Of a stretch of 64,000 nucleotides of DNA, positions 22,527-33,375 are shown in pieces (position 1 is the stretch's first letter; the number at the start of each line of letters is the position of its first letter). The stretch covers positions 372,001 through 436,000 of the forward strand of contig JAVLRN010000004.1 of the NCBI GenBank assembly GCA_032821775.1, in the 5' to 3' direction. Position numbers and translations under genes: made by a program. The notes under the pieces were generated by a model that was not told the DNA's origin, searched no databases, and was given only the letters and a program-made list of their open reading frames with translations. This stretch comes from Sanguinoderma infundibulare (lineage: Eukaryota; Basidiomycota; Agaricomycetes; Polyporales; Polyporaceae).

Positions 22527-23162
22527 GTGGAACGCAGGCAGTACGTCTTCGACAGCCCCATCCACTTCTCCCGCTACTTCTCTCCCACCGTCAGCCTGCT
22601 CACGAACCTCAACGACGCCTGCCTGTATTCAACATGGAAGATGTACATCAAGGGTGTCCGCATGTTCTTCAGCAACACGGTACAGCACTGGAACACGAAC
22701 TACAAGGCCGCTCAGGCCATCTTTCAGGGCCCTACCTCCATCGCGTTGCGCTCCACTATCCAGGCTGGCCACCGCATGCTCTACATGCGCTCGAGCGTGA
22801 ACGCGTTTAGGGTCATCGATGGCCCAGAGGACATCTTCTGCCTGCTCCTGCACGGCAGCGTTGGCATCGGGACAGACAGCGGCTCCATTCCATCAGGCAC
22901 TCCTGGACACTCGAGCCTCCTGCTTTCCACCCTGGTGTCGGCGATGAGTCCACATGCGAATGCTGCCAGCGCAAGCGCGAGCACGAGCATGAGTGTGCCG
23001 TCGCCGTCACTGTTCGTGCACCACGTCAAGCTGGCAGTGTTCACGTACATCATCGCCGTCGATGATGACTCATTCCGGTTCTCCGAGACCAGCGCCGCCT
23101 TCTGCTGGGCTTGTCTTTCAGGGGGCCTGCACTGTGGCATGTATGGTATTTCAGCCGACTGA
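22527..23162 (+). pseudogene. Fragment of an unrecognised conserved basidiomycete gene
   Basis: Reads RRQYVFDSPIHFSRYF, then CLYSTWKMYIKGVRMFF, AQAIFQGPTSIALRSTIQAG and, after a Ser-rich insert, FTYIIAVDDDSFRFSETSA. The last block (FTYII, DDxxFRFSETGA) is one I associate with a conserved basidiomycete protein of unknown function. It is fused, without a visible boundary, to the truncated aminopeptidase P upstream and to Dicer sequence downstream. It has no start codon of its own that I can defend. Confidence 0.4.
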
Positions 23163-24310
23163 AGGAGCCTCCGGCAGCTCCATTGTTTGTAGGGCTGCAG
23201 GAGATGTTGGGGTATACATTCAGGCATGGGCATCTGCTGCTGGAGGCTGTTACACATCCGTTGTTCGGTTCTACAGATTGCTCGTCATACCAGCGGCTCG
23301 AGTTCCTAGGAGATGGTAAGTTGCCTTCTAGTTGATGGCTATCATGAATCGCTGTTGACATCGTTCATGCAGCAGTCATCAAAATGGTCTTGACAAACTA
23401 TCTGTACAGGAAGTTCCCATCCGCGACGTCTGGCCAGCTCTCGTGGGCATGCTCGCGCGCAGTTTGCGGTCCCGCATTCACTTCGATCGCCGTCAAGCGG
23501 CTGGGGCTGCATAAACTGCTACTCATCAACAGCGTCGAGCTCAGCATGGCAATCGGCAAGCACGTCCCAATCCTAGAGGAGATCACAGATGAGGAGATCA
23601 TCATCAACGGTTGGAAGCATGACCCACCCAAGGCGCTCAGTGACGTCCTCGAGAGCATGCTCAGGGCACTCTTCGTTGACTGCGACTACAACTACGACAA
23701 GACCGCTGTGATCACGGAGATGGTGCTCGAGGATTTGCTCGCTGCGCTGAGGCCTGACCTGCCGAAGGACCCCGTTACGGAGCTCATGGTGTGGGTGGTG
23801 CAGTCTGGGTGCAGATGTGTCAGCTTCATGTAAGTCGATCTTCGAGCGGCATTGTTGAATGTCACTGACTCCCGCTATGGATGATATAGGAAGGGTCAAA
23901 GCTGACCGGAGGTCCGTCAGTATGACAACGTGTCGGTGCTGGTCCATGCCACGACCGTCATTGGGCCCGTTGCTGTGCCCAATCTCTCCATGGCCAAAGG
24001 CCTCGCAGCGGAACGGGCCCGCGAAGTACTGTCAGATCCCGCATCACCCCACTTCCTCTCCCGCATATGCACGTGTACAAGGAAGGGTGCTGCTGCAAAG
24101 CCGCTGCCGCCGGTGTTGCCTTTGGATGTGCCAGACAAGAATGAGCTCGATGACGAGACAGACAAAGAATTCGCAATGCTCGCGCAGATCATTGTGGCAG
24201 AGATGGAGGAACCCGTGCCTTCTTCGGAGAGTGACGAGGAGAGCAGTGATGGGATGGATGAGGATTGGGTCGAGGAACAGCAGGTGGAGCAGATGATGGT
24301 GGATCTTTGA
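23140..24310 (+). pseudogene. C-terminal Dicer fragment: RNase IIIb domain and tail
   Basis: Contains LQEMLGYTFRHGHLLLEAVT, then the RNase III signature SYQRLEFLGD, an intron (donor after GAT-G near 23315, acceptor CAG near 23372) and AVIKMVLTNYLYRKFPSAT. The second catalytic cluster is SDVLESMLRALFVD, with Asp and Glu present. The tail (VSVLVHATTVIGPVAVPNL, then an acidic end) follows a second intron. The signature GDAVID here reads GDAVIK. TGA 23903-23905 sits where the tail normally has Arg. Helicase, PAZ and RNase IIIa are absent, so this is a transplanted C-terminal piece. RNAi processing is the parent gene's role; this copy cannot serve it. Confidence 0.8.
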
Positions 24311-24556
24311 TGGGCGGTGCGTGTCCTCTACATCTCAATTTGTTTCAAATACTGTAGCCCATAGGTTCTTCTACTCTGTATCTCACCAGAACGTGTATGG
24401 CTAGTGAATGTTCATTCTCCAGATTGGCATTTTGATTATCCGATTATCAGGGGGAAAAAGACCATCGAGTGGGCATGAAGGTCATTGTGACGGGATAAGT
24501 TGCGAGTCCCAATGACGTTGTAAACTCCTGCCCATCCTTTCCACCATCCTCCCACC

Positions 24557-25683
24557 ATGGGTGCCAACGACGCTGCCATCCGTTGGCCACCCTTAACCCC
24601 CTTCATTTCCTCGGCACTACGACATTGCAGGTACTGTGCATGCACCCCTGTATCGGAATCAGATCTGCCACTCAGGAAGTGTACCGGATGCGAGAGAATG
24701 GCATACTGCAGCAAAGAATGTCAGAAGGCAGCGTGGCCCAAGCACAAGTGAGTTCTCTCCCCTCCTGCCCTATCGCTACTGCACAGACACACCTTCTTGA
24801 TGATTCCTGTTCAACGTTCAGGCAAGTCTGCAACTCATATGATGCCGACGTCTGAGAATCCGCAGCGGCTTCATCTAAAGCACCGCTTCGGCCGCTCTCA
24901 TCAACACGGGATGCAGACCAGCTCATGAGCGACTACATTGAAGCCCACATGTGGGATTTCAATGCCATCACATCCGCCCTTATCCACCGGGACACCGGGC
25001 CTGGCAAGGCCCCAGACTGGGATGCACGGACACGGAAGGTGGTGCTCCTCACCCTTAAGCTCAACCCTGCATCTTCCGCCGATCGCAACCCGGCAAACAC
25101 GTTCTTGTTAGTGGGATACAAGACCACGGACCTCGCGGAATGCCTGAAGCTGCACTCGGCTCACGCTGTGGACCGCTGGCTGGCAGCGGAGCGGCCGAGG
25201 CGTGCGGACGTCGTGAACAAGTACAAGGACATTCACGGGTTCATCGGCGTCGCCCACCTGTGCCTTGCCATCCAAGACAACGGAAAGAAGTACTGGAACC
25301 ACCACCTGATGTTCCGCGCCACTTCGTCCCGCGACTGGACGAGTGACACCCTGTCCCATGTGCTGTGCTTCGTGCTCACGCTGTGCGTCGAGTCCACCCG
25401 CATGGGCATCCCCTTGTGCCCTTCCGAGCCGCGCATATCGACCCTTGCGCTCCCCGGGCAGTTCGTGCGCACTCGTGCAGCGTGGGCGTGGGTGTGGAAG
25501 CCGCTCTTCTCGGCTTGGGTGGATTATCGTCCAGGGGAACATGCCGAGTTCGATAAGGTGATGGAGAAGGTTGCAGAGGAGATGGGTGAGAAAGACTTGG
25601 ACGTTGAGTTCAGCATGGAGATCGGCAAGCACGTCCCGATCCTAGAGGAGATCACAGGCAACGTGGCGAAGAGCTCTCGATAG
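24557..25683 (+). pseudogene. MYND zinc-finger gene with a Dicer-derived 3' end
   Basis: Exon 1 (ATG 24557) encodes a MYND finger: CRYCACTP, CTGCERMAYCSKECQKAAWP. An intron runs 24748-24831. Exon 2 passes a TGA at 24853-24855 and continues through MSDYIEAHMWDFNAITSALI, typical of fungal MYND-gene C-terminal regions, to the stop at 25681-25683. The last residues FSMEIGKHVPILEEITG do not belong to the MYND protein: they repeat the Dicer peptide at about 23535-23586 (LSMAIGKHVPILEEITD) almost base for base. So the 3' end is a fusion to a second, short Dicer copy. If the TGA is real, translation would stop after about 75 residues. Confidence 0.65.
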
Positions 25684-25895
25684 GCACACTCAGGCTGTCT
25701 GACGAGCTGGAGAGATACTTTGTAGAGAGCGGTGGATGTGAGAAGGGCCGTGCGCAGGGAAGATGGGCGAGCAAGGTGAAGTCTTCCGTAAAGCAGCGCG
25801 GCGAGAAAGCACGATCGGAACGAGACGCTTTGGCATTATGGCCAAGTGGACTATCCCTGAGGACTACTAGACAGCTGTGTGTCAAAACAATGTAA
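25684..25895. other. Short spacer with an unassigned open frame
   Basis: Plus-strand frame LSDELERYFVESGG continues to a TAA near 25893. It could be the last exon of a transposase or chance; I cannot assign it. Confidence 0.2.
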
Positions 25896-28053
25896 CTACA
25901 TATTAGCCATATGGGTCTGGGAACGAGTGACACGTCTGGCAGACGACTCAGTTGTAGGTGTAAATGCAGAAGCCTTCCTCTTGAGCAGAAGCGCAGACAA
26001 TAATGGTACCTCCTCCTTGTCATGGTCAGAATCTTCTTCATCATCGTAGAACACTTCCTCCTCACTGTCTGGTTCTTCAAATACCGCGGCATGGCTGGCA
26101 ATTGCAGCGCGTTGGGCACGAATGCGCTTTGCAGTACCTTCCGCGGCCTTCAAAAGCTTCATCAAGTCACGCTTGCATGGTGGCTTATAGGGTCGGTCTG
26201 GTTTTCCCGTGCAAATCTGTGGAGCAAATGATTAGCACACTGGATATGTGGTGTGAGTAACAGTTACGCACCGTCTTTTTGCGCCCAGGGCACCACTTGA
26301 CATTCACATCAAGGATGTTCTGGACCATCTCACAAAACGATGCGAGACCAACAGTTGTGATGTTCGTGTGATCGCGCATGTCTGGTGCAATTGTCTGCAT
26401 ACCATGACATTAGCAAGGCGTAGACCCACACCAGCAAAGAAGATGATAATACCAAGGAACCATTCAAGGCATACTTCCACGTCTCCGGCCATTGAGCACG
26501 GATTACAGAGAAAAACTTGATCCCGCCAAGCTTGTAGACGAAGACAGGCAGGAGCTTGTATACCTTGTCTGTGGAGACATCTTTATCAGGCACATATTTG
26601 TTCCCTAACCCAAACATTAGTAGAGCCACGACAATCGAGGTCACACCACCATACCAATACAGTGAGTCTCGTCAAGCAAACCCACTTCAGCAAGTTGATT
26701 GTACAGCTCAATTGGTACCAGGCAAGCTGATTTGCGGTACGTCAGGCAGTATGTGCTGATATAGCGCCTGTGCGAGCGATAGTTGAATGCAAATGGGTTC
26801 GGATTGTTGGCGGGTCATGCGACAAGCTGAAGATACTCCTCTGATGTCCATGTCGCCATGTACTGTACGATCAAGGAGCGGAAGCGAGTAAACAAGGTCT
26901 CATCTTGACACAGCTCACCGCTCGGCATCCCTGGCCACATGCCGAGCAGGTGAATGAAGTCGCTCGACGTTTGCTTGCCGAAACTGTTGAACACTGTCTG
27001 TAATGCGCAAAGTGATCCAATTAGTGGTGAGTCAAACTCAGAACCTGGCATCTCAGAAAGGACGAGAGCCCTCCATGTGTCCAGTGACTTCAACACTGCA
27101 TCCGTCTCCTTGACCCAGTCTGGACCATGACCGTCGTCCCAAAGGTTTGGCCAAACCTGATACACGTGTAATGAGCGGTAGCAGAAATAAAGAGACACTG
27201 GTATGCATCAACTCACCTCGGAACCCACAGCCAAATCTGTAGATGTCCAGAACACGTTGCGGCTGATGACGTGAAGCCGAACCAGGCGGGCAAAGTCCAT
27301 GACAACAAACGCTCTGTCGCAGCAAACGAGGGCAGCAAAGATATTGATGTAGCGGTCCTCAGGCTTTTCCCAGCTGGGGCATCCGGGAATGATGAAGTGA
27401 GGAGGGAGGACGAATGACCGGAGGCGTTGCGCCTTGGCCTTGTTCTTGTTAGGCCCAGGACGACACCTCTCAATGAGAGCATAGTAGTCGTCTAGATTGA
27501 CCACGAATATCGAGGCCTCGAGTCCAAGATGGATATGCACAGCATGCTGCCAAGCATAAATGCAAGAAAGCGGGAAACAAAGCAAGAGAGTACTCACAAA
27601 CCCAGCGGCCAAGATGAGCTCCTTGCCACGCACAACGACTGAGACTGGACCATCCGCCAAAGGTTTCAAGAGGAACTTGAGAGCTTGAAATGCCTTCAGC
27701 TTGACGCGACTTGCATCGAACGGGTTGGGCTCGTATCCTTCGGGAACCATCTCCATAGATGTGTCGTAACCCCAAGACTCGACAGTCATGGTGGTGTACT
27801 TCTTGGCCTTTGTCCCTAAAGCAAAACCACGTGGGAAGAACTCAAAGTGGCCTGCACTGTGTAAGTATCCGGATAAGTGACATGCTACAATGAGCTCCGA
27901 CGTACCATTGAGCCGTATCCCATGCTTGGCTTCATACTCCCCGATGGAGCTCCTTATAATGTACTCCAGGCCGGAGAGAACCGGTGCTTCTGGCATATAG
28001 ACAGCGAGCTCGTGAGCGTAGGAAAACGTCGGGAGCGATAAGTAGTAAAGCAA
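25896..28053 (-). pseudogene. Hypothetical Agaricomycete protein, one premature stop, 5' end lost at a repeat
   Basis: Reading right to left, blocks are MPEAPVLSGLEYIIRSSIGE, HFEFFPRGFALGTKAKKYTT, EASIFVVNLDDYYALIERC, FIIPGCPSWEKPEDRYINIF, then WYGGVTSIVVALLMFGLGN with YVPDKDVSTDKVYKLLPVF, and a basic C-terminus ending RRVTRSQTHMANM (stop at 25896). At least five GT-AG introns have good borders. The only break is TGA at 26815-26817 (after EEYLQLVA), where a CGA Arg is plausible. I recognise the blocks as a family of long hypothetical proteins common in Agaricomycetes, but no domain or function. The 5' end abuts the GTCGCGTCGTG repeat, so an upstream exon may be missing. Confidence 0.5.
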
Positions 28054-28057
28054 CCGC

Positions 28058-28112
28058 AGCGCGTCAGGTCGCGTCGTGTCGCGTCGTGTCGCGTCGCGTT
28101 ATGTCACGTCAC
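28058..28112. repeat. GTCGCGTCGTG array, copy 1
   Basis: Five to six steps of GCGTCGTGTC at the 5' edge of the hypothetical gene. Related arrays lie at 28578-28642 and 3477-3735. Confidence 0.7.
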
Positions 28113-28577
28113 AGTGAGTGACCAGCGAAACATTCCGCCGAACCTGGCTTTACCCATGACCGACAGCTCTCTATTCATCCTGGACTCAGGCAGTCAAAGA
28201 CGCGTGCAGAACAGTGAGTGCACTAATCCTTACTGTCCACGGTGACATTATCTTTGAAATTTAAGTACAGCGCAGGTCGGGTCACGGTGAGCAGTCCAGT
28301 AATCGAAAGCCTCTGGAGAATCGTAGCACTACTAATCCGACAACGTTCACAGACAAGAATCTCCATGGCCATGGTTTAGGCCTTTAGGTGTGGACCTCAT
28401 CATCTTCAAGGTGTCCTCCTCTTTCGTCCCTCTCCTAGGCAGACCCCCCAGAAGATAACGCGGCATTCCCGACCAGATATTGCTCCACAGCCTCCGGGTC
28501 CGAGTAGTAAGGTTTCTGCCTTGTTTCACATCACATAACCCCCTGCATGGCTGCTCAAGAGACTGCGTTGCTCTGCT
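28113..28577. other. No gene recognised
   Basis: About 465 nt between two GTCGCGTC arrays. No open frame with a recognisable motif; short GTGAGTG/CAG pairs suggest old intron-containing sequence. Confidence 0.3.
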
Positions 28578-28642
28578 TCGTGCCGCGTCGTTTCGCGTCG
28601 TGGCGCGTCATGGTGCGCCACAGCGCGTCGTGTCGCGTCACG
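28578..28642. repeat. GTCGCGTCGTG array, copy 2
   Basis: Steps of GCGTCGTTTC, GCGTCGTGGC and GCGTCATGGT. It ends about 20 nt before the point where the F-box copy A loses its 3' end. Confidence 0.7.
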
Positions 28643-28664
28643 ACTCTGCATTTTCGTTATGCCC

Positions 28665-29997
28665 CGTGAGGACGTGGGCCAGGCTGTCTGAGTGACCGGA
28701 GGTGGCTGGCGAACGTGGCGGACGGCACAAGAAGGATGAACCGTTGCTCTGGGGCCTCTCTCCGCGTGCGGCCGGGAATCACCAGTATTACTGAGTAGGA
28801 CATTGCGAAGACTGTCGAGTCTGAGTCGTAACGAAATAGTGGGGCGTCGTGGAGGCAGCGCGAAGGGACGCGTGAATCGATGCCGAGTGGGACAACTATC
28901 GCGTTCTCTCTGATGGGCGGCAAACGAAGGAGAAGGTCGTATTGTATGTCGTGAGGATGGAGGGGATCCACGGCTGGGAAGGATGGATCGACTTCATGGA
29001 TGGCTATGCCGTCGGGTGTGAGAAGCAGGATATGGCTGTTGTCCAGAAAGCAGAACTGCGAACGCTTAGAATCCTTGAATTGCGAGACATCGTGTGAATA
29101 GTGTTACGGTTTCAAAAACAGAGTGTAAACTTACGCAGTGGTAGACCATCGCACCAGTTTTCCAGTTCCGAATTTCCAACGTCTCGTCCAAGAAGGAGGA
29201 TGAGCCAAGCAGGTCGCCCTGTACTCCCAATAGAGAGGTCTCAGGTTGGTTGACAGCAAAAGCAGGGTGCTGAATTGCTGGATGATGTGTTGCAGGCTCG
29301 TCAGACAAAGACAGAACATGGATTTGATAAGCTCTAGGCAGCTAGATTAGCCCTGGAGCCTGGGGTACCGGTACCGTTGATACGTACTCCTCTGGACCAC
29401 CAACCGGTTCTCCCTGTACTATGAGAAGGTCTTGCGATGCGTCGACAATAGCATCGCAGACACGTAGCTGCAGCGAGCGCAAGTTGTACATTCGTTTTTC
29501 CTCCTTGATGCCTCTGATGGTTGATGGTGGACGGAACAGCTCGAGATGATCGGGCTCCACTATCGTTACAAAGAAACCTCCTCTGAACTGCACAGCCTGG
29601 AGGAAATGCGAAGACGGGCGCGACGAATGGTGAACCAAGTAGGGTGTACTGTCGGGGGTCAAAGAGGCGGTGCGCCATGCTGATTGGTACGCTCTGAGCG
29701 CATCCAGGCGTTCTGAAACAGATGCGCCGTTGCTTTCGACGGGGCCGTCGACCATAGATGCATATCTTAGCTCGCGCTTCAGTTCCAGAGCAGGAACATC
29801 GGCGACGTCCCGCAGTTGGCGGCAGACCTAATCAACAAGCATTGTCACAACAACGAAGAACCGGAGCTGAAGCATCTCACCTTGCGGCATGCGATGAGAT
29901 CTGCGACGTCGAGCTTTGAGAGTATGACGACCTGCAGCTCAGAGGCGAGTGCAAGGAGTGGTGAAGATGAATGTAAGTAGTGGTTTGTGGAAGACAT
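28665..29997 (-). pseudogene. F-box gene copy A (type 1), truncated
   Basis: Start ATG at 29997 (MSSTNHY), F-box core LASELQVVILSKLDVADLIA followed by the family intron, then VCRQLRDVADVPALELKREL and LELFRPPSTIRGIKEEKRMY. Compared with the intact gene at 33376-35227 it has a TAG at 29342-29344 (Tyr position of GLIYLPRAY) and loses everything after GPRPH at about 28665, beside the GTCGCGTCGTG array. F-box proteins of this type recruit substrates to SCF ubiquitin ligases; the rest of the protein lacks a named domain. Paralogue of 35679-37434. Confidence 0.75.
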
Positions 29998-30358
29998 TGG
30001 CAGCGAATGGCAAAACAGTGCTGGTATTACTGACTCTGTATACAAGCTACAAAATCGCTAAACACGACGTAAAAGCAAGTAATAAGTTCAGTGTAGTCGT
30101 GGGAATCTGCGCCACGCCACCCGGCCTCGACTCACCGGCACCCTCCGCAGCTTCCTCCAATGCACATACTCGCTCGATCTTCCTCTGGCAACCAGAAAGA
30201 TGTCGAAAGGTCGCGCACAACGTCGTTGAGATCCTTGGCGACAAGGGGCAAGGCTATCAGCTGGTGACAGTCCCCTAACCTAAGTCCCTCGTTCTCTGTC
30301 CGTCTTCTCGCATGCCGTCCTCGTCCGCATTCATGTTACTGATACAGTTAATCTTCAA

Positions 30359-31030
30359 GAGGCCTGATCTACGACAAAACTGAGAAGCTCTACGCCGAGA
30401 TCCGCAAGGAGAGCGAGGCGCTGATGGAGGAGGCCTTCAAGGCTATCTTCTCGTCCTCCACCGCGTCCACCGTCCCGACGTTCAAGAAGAAGACAAGCGC
30501 GATCGTTGGGTACAACGCCGTGTTCTTCCCACATCGCGACATCGTCGAGGTGCGGCTCGCGGGCAGCGGGGCGAAGAAGCTCCTGTCGCAGGTCGTGCAA
30601 GCATCCTAGGAGGATACTGTAGGGATGTCGTCGTGTGCTCAGGGAGGGGACCTAGCGTTCGGCACGGGGATATAGGCGGATTGTATGGCGTGTTTCTGGT
30701 ACGTCCAATTTTCTTGACAAGTTGAAGCTCGAGGAGAGTGACGAGGCGATGTGAATTGCTCGTTTGGGCTTGGAGTCTGAAGTCCCCATCGCTGCGATGT
30801 TGTTCAACTCGCCGCTCCATGGTGCGTTCAGATTCACCATAGCTTCATGGCATCACCTCACAGCGTACTATAGTACGGCTCCTGGAAGACACCACAAACG
30901 CACGCCTCGTGAAGACTAAGCCTGAGTTCCTCTTCGAGGGTGCACCGAATGTCTTCCTCGAGACGGTGAAGTCTAGCCTCGACGTCGACCGTCGTTCAAA
31001 GCCCTCGGTGTCGACGGCCCGAAGACGTGC
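30359..31030 (+). pseudogene. Alpha-mannosidase-like (GH38) fragment, copy 1
   Basis: GLIYDKTEKLYAEIRKESEA and EALMEEAFKAIF lead to IVGYNAVFFPHRDIVEVRLA and KKLLSQVVQAS, then a stop. In another frame come LKLEESDEAM and later LLEDTTNARLVKTKPEFLFE with NVFLETVK. The order (central helical part, FNxxxxxRxEVVEVPL strand, VFLETVK near the C-terminus) resembles fungal GH38 alpha-mannosidases. Several frameshifts and stops make it a relic. A copy with the same structure lies at 37826-38470. Confidence 0.45.
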
Positions 31031-31645
31031 GTCATAGCCTTATATGTTCGGTATCAAGTATGGTCTTGTAATTGATGGGTGTTCTCGTGGAATAGTGCAG
31101 ACCCGCTGGATGATCGCGGAGAAACCGACCATCGCCCGAGAGACGAACACGCTGAACTTTGAGCTCGAGCTCCGTTCTTGCTGTAAGATCACGTCGTGTT
31201 GTACGATGATGCTGGACCATCTGTATGTGAGGACTAGTTGCGCTGTGAAAATGTTACGTCGCTATCCTCTTCTTCCACTGGGGGATGCACTGCTATCAAA
31301 CGAACGTGTGCTGATTCACGTCTGGTATAATGTCCTCCGGGTTCACTTGGTGAGTGGCACCAGTACCTGTATCGCTGCATGACAAAAGAGCCTTGACTAG
31401 AATGCAAGCTTCGTTGTTTGTTTTCCAGTCTTCACGGCCGAATAGTGAGAACCGCATTCGGGCCGCATCCTCCGTTTGTTTGGTCCAGAAGTTCCAAAGC
31501 CAAAGAGTCAAGATAAGGCGGTCGACGCACCTCTTCTCCACAACCACCATCTGGTCAACGCCACTATAGCCTGCAGGTACGATGCGTCCAATTCCCCAGT
31601 ACGATCAATCCATACTGACCTTTGTGAGGCTGTCGATCCCTCACG
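31031..31645. other. Non-coding part of the segmental duplication, copy 1
   Basis: About 600 nt matching 38471-39094 with only scattered differences (for example shared TTGCTGTAAGATCACGTCGT and AGCCTTGACTAGAATGCAAG). No conserved protein is seen in either strand. It probably contains the promoter of the type-2 F-box gene. Confidence 0.6.
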
Positions 31646-33067
31646 ATGCGAAGCATGGTCGTGCAACTCCCAGGAGACACCTTAGATAACATCATTGACC
31701 ACCTCCATGACGATGTCGCCGCCCTGTCTGCATCCTCTCTTGTGTGTCAGGGCTGGCTTCCGTCGTGCCGCTACCACTTGTTCAACACCATTCGCTCCAA
31801 CCCTGCTTCCCCAACTGCAGCTCTACCGCGTCTGTACAACCGGCTGCTCACGTCCCCCGACGTGTGCTCATACGTCGACCAGCTCAACATCATCGTTCCA
31901 GGACAAGAGGAAAACGCCGACTTTCCTGAGATTTCGATCGAAGGCTTGGATCAGGTCCTACAGTGCTTACCGCTCCTCCGGAAACTCTTGATACGTCGCA
32001 TCTGTACTACCACTCCGTGGGATGGCTCATGTGTGTCTTCGATACATCGGGCCAGACGCCTCAACGACCTCACGATTCAAGAATGCACCACGTCCGACGA
32101 CACCTTCCATCCCTTCTGGCGCCTTCCAGATCTCTTCACGGAAGTTGACAAGCTGTTTATGCATGGGCCGATCTGTCCATGGGACGCCAAGCAGATCGCG
32201 GAGAACTCATCTCGTCTCCAGGAACTTGTGGACCGCTTCAGAGTGTGCCACACGCTCCAGTTGCTGTTTGCGCTGTGCGAACTGGGAGAGCAGGAGGGGA
32301 TGTGTCATCTCGTTGATTGCGCGAACCGCAACAACCGATGGCTGGTGAAAAACTTAGCAATCAGCCCGCACTACTGAACAATAGTTCGGGAGCCGGGATG
32401 CTGCAAAGCTTTCAGGAGACGCTCCAGTTCCTCTGGCTCGATCCGACTAACAGCCTCCTTCTGGACATTGCGCACACCAATGGCCAAATCATTTTTCGTG
32501 CGCAGATTAAATTCGACCCGTTATCGCCACACGCTGATGGATGGGGACTGTCGTATAGAGCCTCAGAGGAACTGGGGGATCCTCCCTATTGACGAATGCA
32601 GGTGCATCGAGCACGTGTCCCTGGTGTTCCACGCAATTGATGTAGCCATCACTGGCATTGGCGTTGAGTATCGCAACCGAGTTCTTGTGGCGTGTACCGC
32701 CTTCAGTCAAAACAGTGGGCATTGTGTTTCCACTTCTCGATGTGCTCGGGCGCGCCCTCGGGCTGCATTCCGCTGTGGGAGCTGGAGGCGCTTGCGCCGG
32801 GCTGGCGTGGATTGGACGATGGCTTCGTCTCGCTCTCCACAGTGTGTCGGAAGATCGAGGTGCTGTTTCAAGTTCACCCTACCGAGTGTCTGTTGAAGGA
32901 GGACTCCGAAACCAAAGTACAGGTATGTCTCTGTCTGCATATTGTGTAGAAACGTGATGGAGTAGCTGAACGGGAACACTGTCTAGGGCATCCTGGAGAC
33001 GTTCGTGAAACAGGTGATGCCGAAGACTCACGTGCGGGAGATGATCACCATTGTCATGGAGGCGTAG
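31646..33067 (+). pseudogene. Type-2 F-box gene, frameshifted 3' half
   Basis: ATG at 31646 opens MRSMVVQLPGDTLDNIIDHL, then HDDVAALSASSLVCQGWLPS, an F-box variant (LPxDxLxxIIDHLHDD) with the following CRxHLF helix. The first 243 codons are open; after TGA near 32375 the family continues in other frames (LQFLWLDPTNSLLLDI, HVSLVFHAIDVAITGIGVEY, PPSVKTVGIVFPLLDVLGRA) and ends near TAG 33065-33067. At least three shifts are needed. Its 5' region is duplicated at about 38500-39195, where it forms the start of the chimeric F-box gene. Confidence 0.6.
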
Positions 33068-33375
33068 ATGGTTTCAGTACCCGAAGTGATATTACTCTGG
33101 GATCAGTGCGAGTATGGCTTAAATAATTAAAATCAGCGTGGTGATGGGAGGTCACAATCTAGAGCTTCGCTTGGGAGAGGTGGGAGATACGTCAATCGAG
33201 AGAACGACCTGGACGACACGGGCAGATGGAGGGGTACTTACACGTAACAGGTGCGCATTGACGCCAGGAAATGAACTTTGAGCTAGAAGTCGATCGTACC
33301 GGCCTCCACACTCTCGGAGGCAAATAGAGTCAAATTTTCGGTATGGCATGAAATAATGGTCGTATCAGAGAGTGC

